Below are positions 22,851-35,640 of a DNA stretch of 64,000 nucleotides, piece after piece. The stretch comes from Polyodon spathula (Eukaryota; Chordata; Actinopteri; Acipenseriformes; Polyodontidae), in contig NC_054534.1 in the NCBI RefSeq assembly GCF_017654505.1, positions 25,334,189 through 25,398,188 on the forward strand, read 5' to 3'. Every line of letters starts with the position of its first letter. Position 1 is the first letter of the stretch. A program made the position numbers and the translations under genes. The notes below the pieces were generated by a model that was given only the letters and a program-made list of their open reading frames with translations, had not been told where the DNA came from and searched no databases.

Positions 22851-23607
22851 TAGTACAAGGACCTGATGAATATGTAAATTGTTCTTTATTATTTTGTTCT
22901 TGAGAGATGCATGGGATTCCACAATGATTAGGTCTGTAATCCAGAGTGTTCAATCTCTTGAAACTATGCTTCAGGTGAAACATCAGTAATGTATGCAGCA
23001 CTGGATACAGAAGCACCTGCCAATTTTGTCTAATTTTAGTTAGTTTTGCTGAACATTCCACGGTCACCTAGGTTACTTTACCTTTTGGTAGTCTGTAAGT
23101 CTGAGATGCTGATTGTATTACAAGAATACAATCAGGGATCACTCATCCCAGTTACACAATGTATATGCGACATACAACAAGGGTTTTCGTTTTTTGTCCC
23201 TCCCCTGTAGGTTCCCCATTTATCAAACATGACATATTATATACAGTATATTTCATAACATACTGCAAGCTACTTATCAGATAAAACTCCTGTATCATGT
23301 AACACTAGTTGTTCTAGACAAAAAACAGGAATTTGCAAACATAAATCTTGGCAGTTTAAAGATAAGCAAACATTTCTATTCGGTTTATAAAAATATGCAA
23401 ACAAATCATTTTTCCATTAAGTTTTATTGACATTGCCTTTATAGAAATTGTAAACTGAATTGTAATCAACTGTAAAATAAACAAAACACGCAATCATAAT
23501 AAACTACAGTACGTAGTAATACCAAAAAGAAACAGTAGTAAACGTCTGTCAAATGTTTTAATGTAAAAATTACGACACTGAAAATGTCTTCTTCCTTTTT
23601 AGTAGAA

Positions 23608-23638
<31 letters not shown>

Positions 23639-23662
23639 AAGAAGAAGAAGAAGAAGAAGAAG
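23608..23662. repeat. (AAG)n microsatellite
   Basis: About 18 perfect GAA units, a purine-only tract able to form triplex DNA. Confidence 0.95.
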
Positions 23663-24538
23663 CTTTTCTTTTGTCATGTTACCGTTATAAATACGATTTT
23701 AAATATAACAAATTCAGACCTGGACCGCGTGTACATTTTGGAACTGTATCTTAGTGTTATCATGTGTACATGTTTTTGATTGCCCTAAATTTGACGTATA
23801 CACCTGCAACTTGCTGTAAAACAGATTACACAGATGCCGTGGTTATTTATTTATTTATTTATCTATCTAACTAACCTTTAGTAAGAACTTGTCGTCCTTC
23901 CTTTGGACATAATGCAGATCCTGTTTGGGTTTTATCCAGATTGTTCCATTTTTTTTACTTTCTTTGCCTTCTCCCCAGAAACAGGAAACGTGTTGTGACT
24001 TGCAGCTCCAGTAAAACAGCTTCTCTCACTGCACTCTCTGACTTTCGTTGAGAAGCCATCTAGTTTGTACGCTTCTGCATTTCAATGATATGAAACACCA
24101 CCAGACAATATTTACATCTTCATTTCTTGCCAGATTAATATAAATGGGACTTCAATTCAATCTGGAGCCAAATGAACACTGGCTGAACACTCTAGGCCAA
24201 CAAATCCTACACAAAAGTTTTGCTGTCAGCTGTTCCGTAACGTGATGTCCACTCTGTTTACAAGAAGCGGATCCATTGTTTGGTGGGAGGGGTTTCGTGT
24301 GACATAGAGGCAGACAAGCGCAGTGCCGAAATGTTCCTGTCAGGACAGCTGAGGAAGTCGGCGTCTCTGGTGACTTTTTTTTTTTTTTTTTTTTTTTTTA
24401 AGTAACAAAAACGCTTATTCACTGCCAAACGTGAACTACTTTAGAGGTGTAATGACTGTTGTATAGGATACTGACCTTAAGGTTATGGTTTCGGTGTAGG
24501 GAGAGGATTATTCATTGTTTTATTAACAATAATATGAT

Positions 24539-24699
24539 CAGGGTTGGGCAAAATACTCAGGAAATGTATTTTCAATACAAAATACTCAGAAAACAATGTA
24601 TCAAAATGCAACTTACTTTGGAATTACTGTATTTTCAATACAATTGAATTTGGAAAATACAATTTAAAATTACAAAATACATTTAATAAACAAAACAAA

Positions 24700-24749
<50 letters not shown>

Positions 24750-25350
24750 TCTGTTTTGTTTATTTAATTCTATAGCAAGCAAAAACCTTTGAATATTCAA
24801 ACAGTATTTATTTAATGTTTAACATTAGTGTACTAGACTGATGTGTGGCACTGTATAGTTCTCTATCAGTTCTCCTTCACCAAAACAAGTTCTTTGGAGG
24901 TCACGCGACAGCTGATTTCTTTGGGGGCTGAAAATCAAGCCAGCAAAAGAGAACAGATGCTCAACAGGACCAGAGGAAGGAAGAATGGTATTAAAGCGTA
25001 TAAACAGCTTCTTTATGAAAGGATCTCAAGCTCAGCTTTGTTGCTTGTTGTTGAGGGAGTACTTATCTGGGAAACTTCTTTGCTATCAGTGAAAACAAAG
25101 AAATCATCATTTTCCTCTTCAAGGGGTATTTAAATTTCAAAGGGTAATTAAATTCTATATAGCTGCAGTTTAATATTTAAACTATTACTGACAATGTATT
25201 TCGGAGTATTTTGAAATTACAAAATACTCAGGAAATGTATTTTCGATACAAAATACGAAATACTTTTAAATTGCCATTTCATTACCAATTACAAAATACA
25301 AATGAAATGATAATACGTATTTTAATTATATTCGATGCTGCCCAACTATG
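24539..25350 (-). mobile_element. Internally deleted hAT element with 8-bp target duplication
   Basis: The ends CAGGGTTGGGCA (24539-24550) and TGCCCAACTATG (25339-25350) are inverted repeats with two mismatches. They are flanked by AATATGAT (24531-24538) and AATACGAT (25351-25358), an 8-bp duplication with one change, typical of hAT. On the minus strand at about 24880-25000 the sequence [20 protein letters not shown] is the C-terminal dimerisation motif of hAT transposase. Upstream transposase sequence is mostly gone. A 34-bp subterminal motif (around AAAATACTCAGGAAATGTAT) occurs near both ends in the same orientation, and an (AT)n tract lies at 24702-24747. Confidence 0.88.
24702..24747. repeat. 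(AT)n tract with palindromic flanks
   Basis: An alternating AT run is bounded by AATAAACAAAACAAATGAT on the left and the near reverse complement ATCATCTGTTTTGTTTATT on the right. The whole could extrude as a cruciform. Confidence 0.85.
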
Positions 25351-25358
25351 AATACGAT

Positions 25359-26199
25359 AACCAATCAGAGTGCAGTGTCCTGACAGGAACATTTGGTGGT
25401 TTGTTAAGAACAGCCAGACGAGCAAGGATGACCAGCAAACCCAAAGTCAAAAGCCTGTATTTTGTGCTCTTAAAAGAACAAACGTTCTGGTTCCAATGCA
25501 CGCTGTTGCCCCAAGCAACAAAGCTTACTGCACTGTACCATCACACCCAAGTTAAAAAACAGAGCGCTCCTACAATTAACCCAAAGAATACACCGTGATG
25601 CTTAAAAACCGCCAGAAACGCGTTATTCCCTCCTACAATACAGTACCTTTCAGTAATTGTAAACCTACCGTATGGAATGTGCAGGAAATCTTTTATCTGT
25701 TATTTTATTATAATTTGTTTTAACAGATACAATATGCTTGTATTGTCTTTATCTCTGTCGATACCAGTGCTGCATGATTCACAAAGCAACCACAAGGCTT
25801 TGCTACATCATAGTAGCATATGAGTCACAAACAATGTAAATGTAAATGTGATGCGACCGGGCGAGACTGAAGCGATGGGACAAAATAGAATTTCTGTCTG
25901 TTATTTTGTCGCACGGCAGCTAGGGAACTGATCAATGGCCGCCCGGTGTGAGCAGGCTTTTAGGGTTAGGGTTAGGGTCAGAGTTAGTCTTAGAGTTGAC
26001 CATGCACCATCAGACCGAAGCTGTGATGGCCACATTACTGCACTGTTACACACATGCTAACGAATCCACACCAACCTACAAACTAGTTGCTCAATGTGCA
26101 CTCACTGTGGTAAGCAATGATACAGAAGGCCACTAGAGGTCAGCATAAAGTAAGTTGACAACGCACATAGGGTAAGGTCTTTGCCGGCATCTAATGATC
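25359..26199. other. Intergenic, no gene recognised
   Basis: This contains three TTAGGG units at 25961-25978. Short open frames at 25335-25598 have no family motif. Confidence 0.5.
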
Positions 26200-27789
26200 A
26201 GTGCAATAGTTTCCTGGATTTCTGTCAGTAGAAAACTGACAATATTAGATCTCAAATTGTGTCTTCACCTGCTGTTGCTTCTTTAGTTATTGATCCTCCA
26301 GCTTTCACTGGGACTGTTTTAACTGATTTTGTAGAGGTTACCATCTGGGTCTGTCTGAATTAGTTGCCAAATTAAACCCTACCACCTATTCTTTAGAGTC
26401 TAACGTTTAGACCCTACTCCCACTTCCTTGTTCAAATTTTGTTTCTCATCCGCATGTCCATTTGTTATTAGTATTATTAACAAATCACTAAGATCTGGAA
26501 TTGTTCCTTTACCCTTTAAACTTGCTGGTATTACTACTTTATTAAAAAAAAAATAATAATAATAATAATTTGTACTCTGATGTGCTGTGCAATACAAATC
26601 TTTTCTGGCAAAATTTTAGTAGCGACTCAACTTTAGTCACATCTAATGTCTAATGACCTTTACACAGCACGGAAACAGCCTTAGTTAAAGAGGTAAATGA
26701 CTTATTGAGGACTGCAGATTCAGGCTCTCCATCTATTCCTGTTCTTTTGGACCTTAGTATGGCCGTTTAGAGAACTATATTGGTGTTTTTGGCTCTGCTC
26801 TTCAGTGATTCAAGTCTTATCTGTTTAATAGAAGACAATTTGTTATCATAGGTAGCTGTAGGTCTAATCTACTTGCAGACTAAACCTGATACAGCTTTGG
26901 CTGTTTCTGTACTTAATAACTGCCTGACTGAAATTAAAACTTGGATGCAGCAGAATGTTCTGCAATTAAATCTTAGCAAGACAGAGGTTATGTTCTTGGG
27001 TTCTCCGGCACCAGCTGCGTAAAGTTGGTAGTTTTAGTTTGGCCATTGATGGGCTTGAGATTAGTCCTACATCTGAAGTAAAACGTTTAGGTGTTAATTC
27101 GACTCTACATTGTCTTTTGAGGCCCACACTAGAAATGTCTGCAGAGTATTTTTTTTTCATCTACGAAATATCGCTCACCTTAGATCATATTTTTCAGTGC
27201 TTGATGTGGAGAAACTGATACATGCCTTCATTTCATTGAGAACTGACTAGTGTAATGCCGTGTTTGCGGGTGTTTCTACTAATGTTCTTAATAGGTTACA
27301 ATACATTCAAAATTCTGTTTTAACAAGAAAAAGAAAGCATGACCATGTACTCCAGTTTTAGCATCTCTGCACCGGTTACCAGTTAAATATAGAACTGACT
27401 TTAAGATCTTGCTGCTGAACTTCAAGGCCTTGAATAGCCTGGGTCCATTTTACATCAAGGGAATGTAGCTTTGCTGCTACATTCCCCAACACAACTTGTG
27501 GTCAGCTAAAAATGATCTCCTTTCTGTGCCAAGAACAAAATTACAAACTATGGAAGATCGTGCCTTTTGGTCTTTGGCCCCTCATCTCTGGAACCCTTCC
27601 AAGGTCTGTCAGGGACGCAGTCTGCGTCTGTTTAAATCGCACCTCACTCATTTGTATACATTGGCTTATTGCATAGTATAGTTCTTATTGTATTGTTTTA
27701 TGTATATTTATGTATTTTTATGTAGTTTATGTATTTTTTAATGTAAAGCGCTTTGAGATTTCTTTTAATGAAAGGCGCTACACAAAATA

Positions 27790-27828
<39 letters not shown>

Positions 27829-27835
27829 TTTTATT
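26200..27835 (+). mobile_element. L2-type LINE relic with hallmark 3' end
   Basis: The plus strand reads TTYSLDPIPTSL-like sequence near 26370, SIINKSLRSGIVPLPFKLAG near 26470, LQLNLSKTEVMFLGSP near 26960, EVKRLGVN near 27078, LRNIAHLRSYFSVLDVEKLI near 27160 and CNAVFAGVS near 27250. These are reverse transcriptase blocks of L2/Rex LINEs with frameshifts between them. The part around the YADD box appears deleted. It ends with GTAAAGCGCTTTGAGATTTC...AAAGGCGCTACACAAAATAA and an (ATT)n tail at 27790-27830, the standard L2 3' end. Confidence 0.88.
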
Positions 27836-28087
27836 ATAAATATGTCTAAATATTTTGTCACACTGTAACATTCAAAAGAAGGCAATTGTAACAATCTTTT
27901 CTGACTAGTTGTAACATTGTAAAATTAAGGGTCAGAATTAAACCAAAAAAAAACAACAGCACTATAATTTTGATACTCCACTGTCAATGTGACAGTCTCA
28001 TGCTTTAGATTCTTCTGGTAAGAAGACCATTTTCATTTGTAGAGCATAATATCTATCATCCATAATAGGTTTATTATTTCCAAAGCA

Positions 28088-28169
<82 letters not shown>

Positions 28170-29400
28170 CAGCTATTTGTTTATTAAAATAAATAAATAA
28201 ATACATTTAAAAAACAAAAAGATTAAGCTAATATTAAACACCCTTAAGTCTTAATCTTAAGTTTTATTCAATGCCATTTATAATTTTACAGATTGATTTG
28301 AAGAGACTGAATGAGAGCAACAGTGAGATTTCCATATGGGGTGCCACCTCCTTTTTTATTCAATTCCAGAGTTCTAACCTAGGAATATGTACAGGTAAGT
28401 TATGTAACAGAAAACATTTTTGGAAAAAAGCATCATCTTTACCAGAAACCCTTTCCTGATTAGAGAAAGCTGTCTGGAGCAATTGTTCATTATATTGTTT
28501 ATTTCTGTTACTTGTACAACTCATCACTAGATCCATCTCTGTGGATCTGTGCATTGCATGAAGTTCGACTTTAGCTCTTATCACTTAGAATTTGCCTATA
28601 CTGCAAATTTGTTTAATAAACACAGTAAAAGCAGTTCTAATTAGGCCAGCTCTCTGGTAGACACAATGAACAGGACCCTGTTCCACAATCATCTGATACG
28701 ACAGGGGCTGAAGTGGAAGTCTGGGACTGGCCAGGCATGAATGAAATAGTGCAATGGTTTTGTACTAAGTAAAAGGGGAAGCTACAAGGTTGAAACCTAG
28801 AATGGCACTAAATTAGTCATTTTGTCATATCTTGGCGTTGGTCACCCATTGCAGCACAACAGGACCATATCATTATCAGCTTGCTCTTATATCAGGAAAC
28901 TGTGCAACATGCTTTCCAACTCCTGTGTGTTTCTATTGCTACTAAAGCTGTGGTCTGCTCATGGCTATGCTGGATTTTTTCAGGTAGACAGTGAACACAC
29001 AATAATATAATAATAATACACCCTATGTTTGGAGTGGAATGGCCACCAGATGGCACCACAAGATAACAAATGACTACAGAAACATGATAACTCATAAAGA
29101 TAGGATGTAAAATAAATGAAGCAACTGTATTAATGTTTAACAATAATAATAAAAAAAAAAACAATAATACCTTAAAATGCAGTTGAGCATTAAATAGGTG
29201 ACCATCCTTTCTTTTTTGTGCATAACAACTATTTGGATGGGCTATATTGTGTGTGGAAATATGAATATCTTTTAAAAATACATATTTTTAAATATAAAAA
29301 AGAGGCTACCGTTTCCTTTTTTACGCACGCTGGGAGTGCAAAACAATGGTAAATTTGTTATTATTATATTTGAAGTAAGTAATATAACTGAGCCACATCA
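27836..29400. other. Intergenic with a long (AT)n tract, no gene recognised
   Basis: The (AT)n tract at 28091-28167 is the main feature. Remaining sequence is AT-rich and without coding motifs. Confidence 0.6.
28091..28167. repeat. (AT)n microsatellite
   Basis: About 77 bp of uninterrupted alternating AT. Confidence 0.95.
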
Positions 29401-29490
29401 GTGTGTATGTGTGTGTGTGTGTATACTATATATATATATACACACACACATATATATTGTATATATACACACACACATACACATATATAT

Positions 29491-29556
<66 letters not shown>

Positions 29557-29600
29557 AGACACACACACACACAGAGACACACAGAACACACACATACACA
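29401..29600. repeat. Compound (GT)n/(AT)n/(AC)n microsatellite
   Basis: Alternating purine-pyrimidine sequence for almost 200 bp, switching between GT, AT and AC blocks. All open frames in it (Tyr/Ile, Thr/His, Cys/Val repeats) are artefacts. Confidence 0.95.
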
Positions 29601-31388
29601 ATGCTAGTAATCATTTGTTAATAATATGTGTTATTTGATTGGTGTTTATTTAAAGGTTTACCATTGTTGATTTTAGGACAGCTCTGGTATTTTTGTTTGT
29701 TTGTTTTACTTTTTTTTTTTTTGTCACTTCACCCCTGATGCTGTTGAGTTATATTTTTGGGGTATGGTGTGATTATTCCAAACAAGACCGGTGTAGGGCA
29801 TTCACAACCCTAATAATTCAGTTATTTTTGTCCATATTTTTGTTTTTTGGAATATCCCACTTTTCTGCTGTTCTTTACAAACAAACTTATCTGTTTTTGC
29901 TTTGCTGGCTCGTCTAACAAAAGGTGCAGCTGGGCTTTTGTAAAATGTTCTTGCCTCTTTCTTTTGCTCGCCTTCCTCATCTGCAAAACTGCAAAGAAAT
30001 ATATAACTCCAGCTTCAGGAAGCTCTTCCTCTTCTCCATTCTTTTCTCCATTTTACTTTAGTAGCTGTATTACAATTCACCTGTATTATGTTTATCTTAT
30101 CAAGAGTAAGTGCTTTCTCCACCCAAAACAAAAAGAGAGTTAGGTGGAAAGAGAAACAGAAACAGCAGTAAGCAAGAAAACACTGGTATAGCCTGAGCTT
30201 GGGGGTTGTTTTGGGGGGTTGTTTTGAAGAGTTTGTATGGTTTTTGTTTAAATCTTTTATTTGTTCCTGTGTATTGTTTCATTGGTTTTGTTGAGTTAAA
30301 GTGCACCAAGGCTATCTCAGTGTCTGTCTGTCTGTCTGTCTTTCTTTGTTTTTTCTCTCCTTTGTTCCTTTTATATCATGTGGTCAGGGGCTTGATTGAT
30401 TCCACCAATCATCCAGCCACAACTTGGCCACATTCCAGACTTTTCCATTCACATAATCAATTACACAGTCATTCAATCAAACAATTAAGCCATACCGTGG
30501 AGCTGTGCAAAGGGTGGCCATCTTGGTTCCACCTTTACCAAGATGGCTGCCTGCCACTAAACTCTCACCAGGCCTCTGCTCTGTCACATGGATGAAAACT
30601 GATTTAATACATGATAGCAAGTCAGCTTTTTGGTAAGGTAATATTACTCTACTATGTTTTGAAAATAGATATGTGACTGGGTAACAGATTCTTTTATGTT
30701 TGGTAAGTCCCGCTTACGCACTGAAAATTACACTTTTTGAAAATAACCCTCTGTGTGCGATATGATATCCTGGCTGATGTAATAAGGTGCATAAAGAACA
30801 ATGGGTTTGTGTGTTTCCTTATCAAGCAAGGTGAGGTCACTACACCCTCTATGCAAATGAGCCACAACTCTCACACCTTACAATCGATCTAAACAAAAAG
30901 GGGTAGTCTTAGTACTCTAGTACAGGTTTTTTTTTTTTTTTTTAATGAACACAGCCAAACAGGTTCCAGGAAAAAAAAATAAATGTTATCTGGAGAAAAC
31001 ACTGAACAGCATCCTTTCCATAAACACCTGACTGTGAATTATGAAGGTGGAGAACTGGAAGTCTGAGACTTGCTGGGCACGGCTGAGGTCATCTTCGCAC
31101 ACATCTACACTTTGAGTCAAATCATTTATTTTCCTTGCTATTTGGAGAGTAAAGCATATTACAATTATTATTTCAGAATTAATTGCTAAATGTTTTTTTA
31201 AGACAAATGCTTGCCATTGAAGGAGCATTGTCTTTCTCAGACCAGTAATTAAGCAACTGGCAAATAATATTTGCCATCCTCAAGTTAAACAACCTTGGTT
31301 TTAAATCTATTCTATTGTTCTGTCGGCGGCAGAAAGTGTGCATTTCAGTTTGAATTGGTACTTTCCAGGCCAAATTAGGATTAGGAGC
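29601..31388. other. Intergenic, possible LTR-like block near 30200-30595
   Basis: Read on the minus strand, the block ending at 30593 begins TGTGACAGAGCAGAGGCCTG and may be an LTR. There is a (GTCT)n tract near 30319-30342. No coding gene is recognised and the block has no confirmed target duplication. Confidence 0.4.
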
Positions 31389-31880
31389 TGTCAGAAATCC
31401 CAAAAGGGATTGGTCAGCTGCAGATCGCTAACCAGCAGATAGGCGTGTCCCAGTAGAGTTTCTCCTGATAAAAAGAGTCAGCTGATACACCTCTGGGCTG
31501 CTGCAAGGCCATTGGACTAAGAAGGTCCACGCAACCCGGACAACTAATTCTGATCACCGGTGTTTTAATTGGTATACAAAACAAGGATTAGTTTAAGGAT
31601 ATGCAAAAGTATAGGAGCAAGGTGTATTAGCGGGACCTGCATTGTTAGTGGAGTGGTGCTCGCTGTCTTCCCAACACCTTTTGTTTGTACTTTGTTCTGT
31701 AGTTTTTTATTTTGCCTTTCTGTTTGTTGTGATGTATTTCTGCCGTGATCTATCACTGCTGATAGTGTCATGCGAGTTTCTGTTGTATGTAAATAAACCC
31801 TGCATGCCTGAGTGGTGTTGTCAATATCACCTCTGTGTGGCTCTCCTGTCTCTCCACGGATAACCCACACCCCCTATCAT
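31389..31880 (+). mobile_element. LTR-like block
   Basis: This begins TGTCAGAAATCCC. A GATAAAAAG box lies near 31469 and an AATAAA signal near 31792, in the order promoter then poly(A) expected of an LTR. Ends and target duplication could not be fixed. Confidence 0.45.
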
Positions 31881-32053
31881 GAAGCGGTGTTTAATTTTTA
31901 ATTTCTATTCATCAACATTGCGAACATACAGTACTGCATGTAATCATGTATAAAACAATAATGACAATGTAATGTATCACCTAGTTAAATTTTTAAGACC
32001 CTATTTAGATTTTTTACCATTCACATTTAGAGTGTATAACATGTAAAATAATG

Positions 32054-32849
32054 CACTGTAAAAAAAAACAAAAACTGTTGATTTGACGGTAAAAAACTGG
32101 TAGCTGGGTTGCTAATAATATACGGTATAAAAAACAATATCACAGTACATCATATTACGGTAAGATTTTCTTGATAACCATCATTTGTACAGTAAAAAAA
32201 TGTTATCTGGTGAGCGAATTACCATATAAATAATGTTATTACAGTAAAACCGTGTAAAAATAGTATCATACTTCATGTTTTTACATACTACAGAGATTTA
32301 AAAACCATACATTTACAGTAAAATATCATAAAAACACACGATTAGTAAAGTTAAGCAAATTAACCTACCTACCACAAGATCGTGACCCCACAGAATATGA
32401 ACAAAACACATAAAATGGTGAGGGAACACAAAGGACATGTAAATTTACATATAATCGTGCAACCACACATCACATTTAACACACAATAACACAAATAACA
32501 CTGCTAAAACACTACTAATTGCAATCAGACCTGCAATGGATTCTGGGATTCCGGTTTTAATGTAATTAGATGTAATATCTACAGTATTTAACCATCAACG
32601 CTACCCATGTTTTTTTTTTAAAGAAACGTGGTCTGTTAAAACAATGGAAAATACCTGTTTTTACTTTTTTAATGTAAAAAAATGTTTTTTTAAGGAAATG
32701 TTCTGTAAAAATAAACATATTTTCTTCTTTTTAGTATGCAGGTAATTTGCTGTTAAATTTAAGGTAAATTGTCATTTTATAAGAGAAGGCAATTTACCCT
32801 CACTTCTACCATAATTTTACCATTGAATTTACGGACATTTTTTACAGTG
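32054..32849. mobile_element. Non-coding terminal-inverted-repeat transposon
   Basis: The left end CACTGTAAAAAA (32054) and right end TTTTTTACAGTG (32849) are inverted repeats. The interior is rich in ACGGTAAA/TTTACGG-like motifs and has no coding sequence. This is a common type of fish non-autonomous element. No exact target duplication is visible. Confidence 0.7.
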
Positions 32850-32939
32850 TGTAAAAAAAAAAACACTTAGTATTACTTTACTGGGGTGCAAACACTACAG
32901 GAAATTTTTTGGGGAAAAATTAATCCCACTGTGAACAGG

Positions 32940-33535
32940 CTGGCTTTGTGGTGTGACATCAGGCCAGGAAATGAATGAATAGCCACACCAGACCGGTAAT
33001 GAATGAATGCACTGGTGTGCAGATTTGTTGAAAAATAAAAGATTTACGCAAAACAGAAACAAACACTGAACTCAAAACAAAACGGCACAGTGGCCAAAAC
33101 AAAACAGACGGGTACAAAACAGACACGAAACAAAAACAAGTATCGTGCTGGTGTAAACCAGCTCGGGTAGCAATTGCTCTCTAATACTGACTCACGTCTC
33201 TCATTCCGCCTCTTAACACACACTCTCCGTTTAGCCAAAACTGCTTGTTTTTATATTGTGGCCGAGGGATTAACTGGTTATTAATTACCTAGTTTATCCC
33301 TCGACCACATTTGCATGGTCAACAGCCAGTTTGTCAATAATCACTTGCTGTTGACCACGCATTCTCACGATTCTATCTGGATGGGGCATTTTAACCCATT
33401 CCATCCTGTAGACAATAATAACAATAAAAATTGGGTGTTTTTAAATACAGAACACAGTACATTTCAATAATAATAATAATACAATAAATACAAAATAATA
33501 CAGGGGAGGGGTGTACCCCATCGCACCCACAAACA
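32940..33535 (-). mobile_element. LTR-like block, minus orientation
   Basis: Read from 33535 on the minus strand it begins TGTGGGTGCGATGGGGTACA. A TATAAAAACAAG box falls near 33250. Ends are approximate and no target duplication was confirmed. Confidence 0.45.
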
Positions 33536-33539
33536 TTTT

Positions 33540-35640
33540 TTCGAATAGAAACTGATTAAAGACACTTATTTGCATAGACTACTACAACTACTTACATACA
33601 AATCTAATTAGAAAGGATAAGACAATATTCTGCTCATTATTTTACATTTATTCAAAATTCACAGCAATAGCTGGGGTGTTGTGCAGCACACCAACAAATG
33701 CTATGGTGCTCCTCGTGTCTTTATATTCTGATTTACAGAATAGTGTCAACATGATCTAGGATCAGCAGCGGTTTCCTCTAAACTGGTGGTTTTCTTTTTG
33801 TTTTTGCATTAGAGTTCATAAATCATAATTGACTGAATAGAAATCTTACAAAAACAACAACAACAACATTTCATAGCACCTTTTACAAACAAGGCTTCCT
33901 AAAACAATCCTAAAATCTCAGTTCAAAAAATCACAGTTTCTAAAAATAATGATAACCTGCCTACTTAACTGAGCTTTTAGTTTAGTAATCGCAAGTGAAA
34001 ATACCCAAAAAAACTCCAGTGACATATCATACAGGATGTGACATCGTACATTGCAGAACAAAGAACACTTCTCTAGCTGCTGCAGTGACATCAGGTTGAC
34101 AGCAACTGGATTAGGGCAGCTTGCTCTGGGTAACAAGAACACAGCTCACTGGAAAACATCATTTGCTTTTCTATTCCAGATCAACACAATTTGGTTCAAC
34201 GGATAAGAAACTAGTGTACTAGGATCAAATCACACTCAGATTTTTTTTCTTACAAATTATTACCCATTCTATATGGTACTGATAGCATTTTTTTAAATTA
34301 TTAATTGCATCAATCTGAAGTTGAGATTTGTAACACATCTTTTTGTAGAAATCTTGTATTACACAGAACCTGTGGAACACTGAACACTCGTGGGCACAAG
34401 TCCTCTTGAAAGCTAGGGTTTCGATTCCAGTAGAGCCAGAATATTTGCCAGTGTAACCGCGCTGAGGATACATTACGTAATGATTCCACAAACTTCCCAG
34501 CAGGCACTGCACGCAAGTTAGCTGTGTCATCACCTTGCTCTCTTCCTGTGATGACCTAGGCAGTAACATTAAATATCGTGATTAAATATTCACTGTGTTT
34601 GTTATACATTACATGGTGGAACGCAAGTGCAAATGTAGCGAGTGAGTACACCTTAACAGGGTGCTGCCAGTCCTACCACTTCTATACCATGCGTGAATGG
34701 TGTAAAGTTAACATGTGGCGGAACGTAGCCTAAACATTAGAAGGAAAGAAAAAATCTGATCAAATAAAGGTACAGTATTATGTCAAAAGTCTATTCTGAC
34801 TTAATTAAATGGAAAATATCTTTGTACTGCAGCTCTAAAATATACATTTTGAATTCCACTGAGGGCTTTCCAATCTTTAAACATGTTGAGCACACAGAAC
34901 AGTTAGGCAAGTTTATAACTAAGGAAAATTATTATTTATAAACTAACAGTTTGGTTGAAAATTTACCAGTTTATACAATAGGTTTGAATATATTACAAAA
35001 TATATTTAGTATTAAACTACTAATAAAAGGTTTCATGGGGCTAAAAAAAATTCCCTGATCAATATTTTTGTTTTGAAAAAAAAAAAAAGTCACATAAAAA
35101 ACCTGAATGACATGATTTTTTCTATGCAAAAAAAAAAAAAAAAAAAAAAAAAATCTGTGGATTACAATTAGAATATGTTAATTATTTATATTTCTATTTT
35201 ATTTTACTTTAAAGCATCTGTAGAAAAACATTGACACATTGAGGTTACATGTTAGAAACAAAAGCCCATTTTAACTTTACCTTTATCAAGTTGATAAAAC
35301 ATCTATACTTGATAGCTAATGGAAGAAACTGATAAGCAGAGGTTACAAGTTTAATTAGCATTGACCAGTTACAGTTTAATAAAACATGTACTTATTCGTA
35401 CTCTCTGTGTACCATGTAGTGAGTGTAATTATATGCTGTTGATTCATTCATTCTTTAAAAAACCAGAGAGTGAATCACACCCTTTCACACACACCATTGA
35501 ACTTTGTTCACAACAATGAACTTCAAGAGCTGTCCTGGTAGCTTAAACAGACAGACAGGAGCATTAAATTAGATTCCGTTTTTTTTTTTTTTTTTTTTTT
35601 TGTTCATTCCAGCTAACAAAGTGTTGGTTGGTACCTTTAA
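33540..35640. other. Intergenic region upstream of CA9
   Basis: A 114-codon open frame lies on the minus strand at 34225-34569. It has nine cysteines, but I recognise no family and no good splice context. A-runs lie at about 35080 and 35129-35152, and a T-run at 35579-35601. Distal CA9 control elements could be here, but none can be identified by eye. Confidence 0.4.

Larger units (their letters stand above)
22626..24530. other. Upstream of the FAM221B-like copy; telomere-like units and (AAG)n
   Basis: No further FAM221B exon is recognised. The stretch holds a TTAGGG array (22824-22850), an (AAG)n tract (23608-23662), and a moderately GC-richer part at about 24230-24370 that could be an old promoter. 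A T-run lies at 24377-24399. Confidence 0.5.
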
